Below, in pieces: positions 4,459 through 6,089 of a stretch of DNA of 6,089 nt. Source of the DNA: Natronohydrobacter sp. GTDB taxonomy: Bacteria > Pseudomonadota > Alphaproteobacteria > Rhodobacterales > Rhodobacteraceae. A program made the position numbers and the translations under genes. Numbering within the stretch: position 1 is the stretch's first letter; every line of letters begins with the position of its first letter. The notes under the pieces are model-generated. The model searched no databases, had not been told where the DNA came from, and saw only the letters and a program-made list of their open reading frames with translations. The stretch lies in contig SKRP01000171.1 of NCBI GenBank assembly GCA_007118445.1, positions 1 to 6,089 on the forward strand, given 5' to 3'.

Positions 4459-6089
4459 ATGAAATTCACGCTGTCCTGGCTCAGGGATCATCTGGAAACC
4501 GAAGCAAGCCTTGATCAGATCGTCGAGGCGCTGACCGATCTGGGGCTTGAGGTCGAAGAGATCATCGACCCGGCCACGACGCTGGGTGCCTTTCGCATCG
4601 CCCGCGTGATCGAGGCCGTGCAGCACCCTGATGCGGACCGTCTGCGCCTGTGCCGGGTCGAGACCTGGCCGGGCGGGCCGGGCAGCGCGCCCGAGGAAGT
4701 GCAGGTCGTCTGCGGCGCACCCAATGCGCGCACCGGGCTGGTGGGGGTGTTCGCGCCTGTGGGCACGCATGTTCCGGGCACCGGCGTCGATCTGAAACCC
4801 GGTGTCATTCGCGGACAGGCCAGCAACGGGATGCTGTGTTCCGAGCGTGAACTGATGCTCTCGGAGGATCATGAGGGCATCATTGACCTGCCCGAAGACG
4901 CGCCTTTGGGGATGCGCTACATTGATTATGCCGGGCTGAATGACCCGGTGATCGACATCGCCATCACGCCCAACCGCCCCGATGCGCTGGGCGTGCGTGG
5001 CATTGCGCGCGATCTGGCCGCACGCGGTCTGGGCAAGTTGAAACCGCTGGTGGTGGAACCTGTCGCGGGCGCTTTCCCCAGCCCGATCAGCGTGACGATT
5101 GCGCCTGAGTTGAAGGACAGGGGCTGCCCGCTTTTCGCCGGGCGCGTCATCCGTGGGGTGAAGAATGGTCCCTCGCCCGACTGGTTGCAGAAGCGGCTGC
5201 GCGCCATCGGGCTGCGGCCCATTTCGGCGCTGGTGGATATCACCAATTTCTTCACCTTTGACCTGAACCGCCCGCTGCATGTGTTCGACGCCGACAAGGT
5301 GCAGGGCGGCTTGCGCATCCATCCCGCGCAGGGCGGCGAGGAGCTGCTGGCGCTTGATGACAAGACCTATACACTTGCTATGGGCCAGATGGTGATCTCG
5401 GATGATCAGGGGCCGGAATCGATCGCGGGCATCATGGGCGGCGAGCATTCGGGCTGTACCGGGGATACGGTCAATGTGTTCCTTGAATCCGCCTATTGGG
5501 ATCCGATCACCATTGCCGCCTCAGGCCGCGCGCTCAAGATCAATTCCGACGCGCGCTACCGCTTCGAGCGCGGGGTCGATCCGGCTTTCACGCTGGACGG
5601 GCTGGAACTGGCCACGCGCATGGTGCTGGATCTCTGCGGCGGCGAGGTGTCCGAGGTCGTGCAGGACGGGGCCATCCCCGACACGACCCGAAGCTACCGG
5701 TTTGACCCGCTGCGCGTGCGCGCGCTGGTGGGTATGGATATCCCCGAGGCCGATCAGCGCGCCACATTGGAGGCGCTGGGCTTCACCCTGACCGGTGATC
5801 AGGCGCAGCCACCAAGCTGGCGGCCCGATATTCTGGGCAGCGCCGATCTGGTCGAGGAAATCGCGCGCATCGCCTCGCTGACCAAGCTGGAAGGCAAGCC
5901 GCTGCCGCGCCCGCAGGCCGGGGTTGCACGCCCGATCCTGACGCCGATGCAACGGCGGGCCAGTGCCGCGCGGCGCGCGCTGGCGGGGCTGGGCTATAAT
6001 GAATGCGTGACCTACAGCTTCATCGATGCGGGCTCGGCGCAGCTCTTTGGTGGCGGGTCGGATGCGGTGCGGCTGGAAAACCCGATCTC
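4459..6089 (+). CDS. pheT: Phenylalanyl-tRNA synthetase beta subunit (3' end cut by window edge)
   Basis: PheT pairs with PheS as an (alpha-beta)2 enzyme that attaches phenylalanine to tRNA-Phe in the cytosol; the beta subunit binds tRNA and edits mischarged tyrosine. The reading frame is open for 543 codons from ATG 4459 to the window end, about two thirds of a usual length near 800. The start MKFTLSWLRDHL is typical. Domains in order are an OB-fold tRNA-binding domain (about 43-155, with VVCGAPNAR and NGMLCSERELMLSEDHEGI), the ITPNRPDALGVRGIARDLA segment (172-190), the B3/B4 editing region (about 215-375, with DITNFFTFDLNRPLHVFD and GIMGGEHSG at 324-332), and the B5 domain (about 415-490, with WRPDI and DLVEEIARI). 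The catalytic-like core starts near 495 and runs off the window. A purine-rich GGGGAAG (4448-4454) serves as ribosome binding site. No frameshift or missing segment is seen. pheS is not in the window. Confidence 0.97.
   Translation, partial: MKFTLSWLRDHLETEASLDQIVEALTDLGLEVEEIIDPATTLGAFRIARVIEAVQHPDADRLRLCRVETWPGGPGSAPEEVQVVCGAPNARTGLVGVFAPVGTHVPGTGVDLKPGVIRGQASNGMLCSERELMLSEDHEGIIDLPEDAPLGMRYIDYAGLNDPVIDIAITPNRPDALGVRGIARDLAARGLGKLKPLVVEPVAGAFPSPISVTIAPELKDRGCPLFAGRVIRGVKNGPSPDWLQKRLRAIGLRPISALVDITNFFTFDLNRPLHVFDADKVQGGLRIHPAQGGEELLALDDKTYTLAMGQMVISDDQGPESIAGIMGGEHSGCTGDTVNVFLESAYWDPITIAASGRALKINSDARYRFERGVDPAFTLDGLELATRMVLDLCGGEVSEVVQDGAIPDTTRSYRFDPLRVRALVGMDIPEADQRATLEALGFTLTGDQAQPPSWRPDILGSADLVEEIARIASLTKLEGKPLPRPQAGVARPILTPMQRRASAARRALAGLGYNECVTYSFIDAGSAQLFGGGSDAVRLENPI

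Noticed and set aside
3607..5448. A 613-codon open frame on the minus strand opposite the trcR-like gene and pheT
   Set aside because: It spans two genuine genes and their spacer, has no familiar motif and has shadow-frame composition. Its length reflects the third-position GC bias of the real genes.
1..6089. CRISPR array, insertion sequence, tRNA gene or other mobile or defence system
   Set aside because: I saw no regularly spaced direct repeats, transposase motifs, terminal inverted repeats or tRNA-like cloverleaf; the genes are core chromosomal types with uniform composition.

Overview
This window is ordinary chromosomal sequence from an alphaproteobacterium, most probably of the Rhodobacterales (Rhodobacter/Paracoccus/Roseobacter type). 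The pointers are high GC content, an alphaproteobacterial DUF1013/TrcR-family gene directly upstream of pheT, and close agreement of the CarB and PheT proteins with their bacterial families. No mobile element, CRISPR array, rRNA or tRNA gene was seen.

Layout. Positions 1-413 (minus) hold the first 137 codons of carB, the large subunit of carbamoyl-phosphate synthase. A 214-base divergent spacer (414-627) contains a good sigma70-type promoter for carB, a strong 11-bp leader hairpin that fits the carB transcript best, and an AT-rich island that probably holds the promoter of the next gene. Positions 628-2820 (plus) encode a soluble GAF-PAS-HisKA-HATPase-REC hybrid histidine kinase. Its 3' end overlaps by 27 bases the 3' end of a convergent gene (2794-3459, minus) for an exported RNase T2 family nuclease with eight cysteines and a Glu-to-Gln change in its second active-site motif. 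A 144-base divergent spacer (3460-3603) follows, with a candidate two-way promoter. Then comes the trcR-like (DUF1013) gene at 3604-4380 (plus), a 78-base spacer with two mutually exclusive hairpins, and pheT from 4459 to the window end (plus, 543 codons visible), the beta subunit of phenylalanyl-tRNA synthetase.

How the genes relate. CarB (arginine and pyrimidine precursor synthesis) and PheT (Phe-tRNA charging) are housekeeping functions. The kinase is an orphan here: no response regulator or Hpt gene lies in the window, so its output must pass to a partner elsewhere. The TrcR-like protein is a predicted DNA-binding regulator built from two related helix-turn-helix units and an acidic tail. 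It may share a transcript with pheT. Nothing links these genes into one pathway, and I do not see a new multi-gene system. The most rewarding items are the carB leader hairpin, the competing hairpins before pheT, the internal duplication in the TrcR-like protein and the altered RNase T2 active site.
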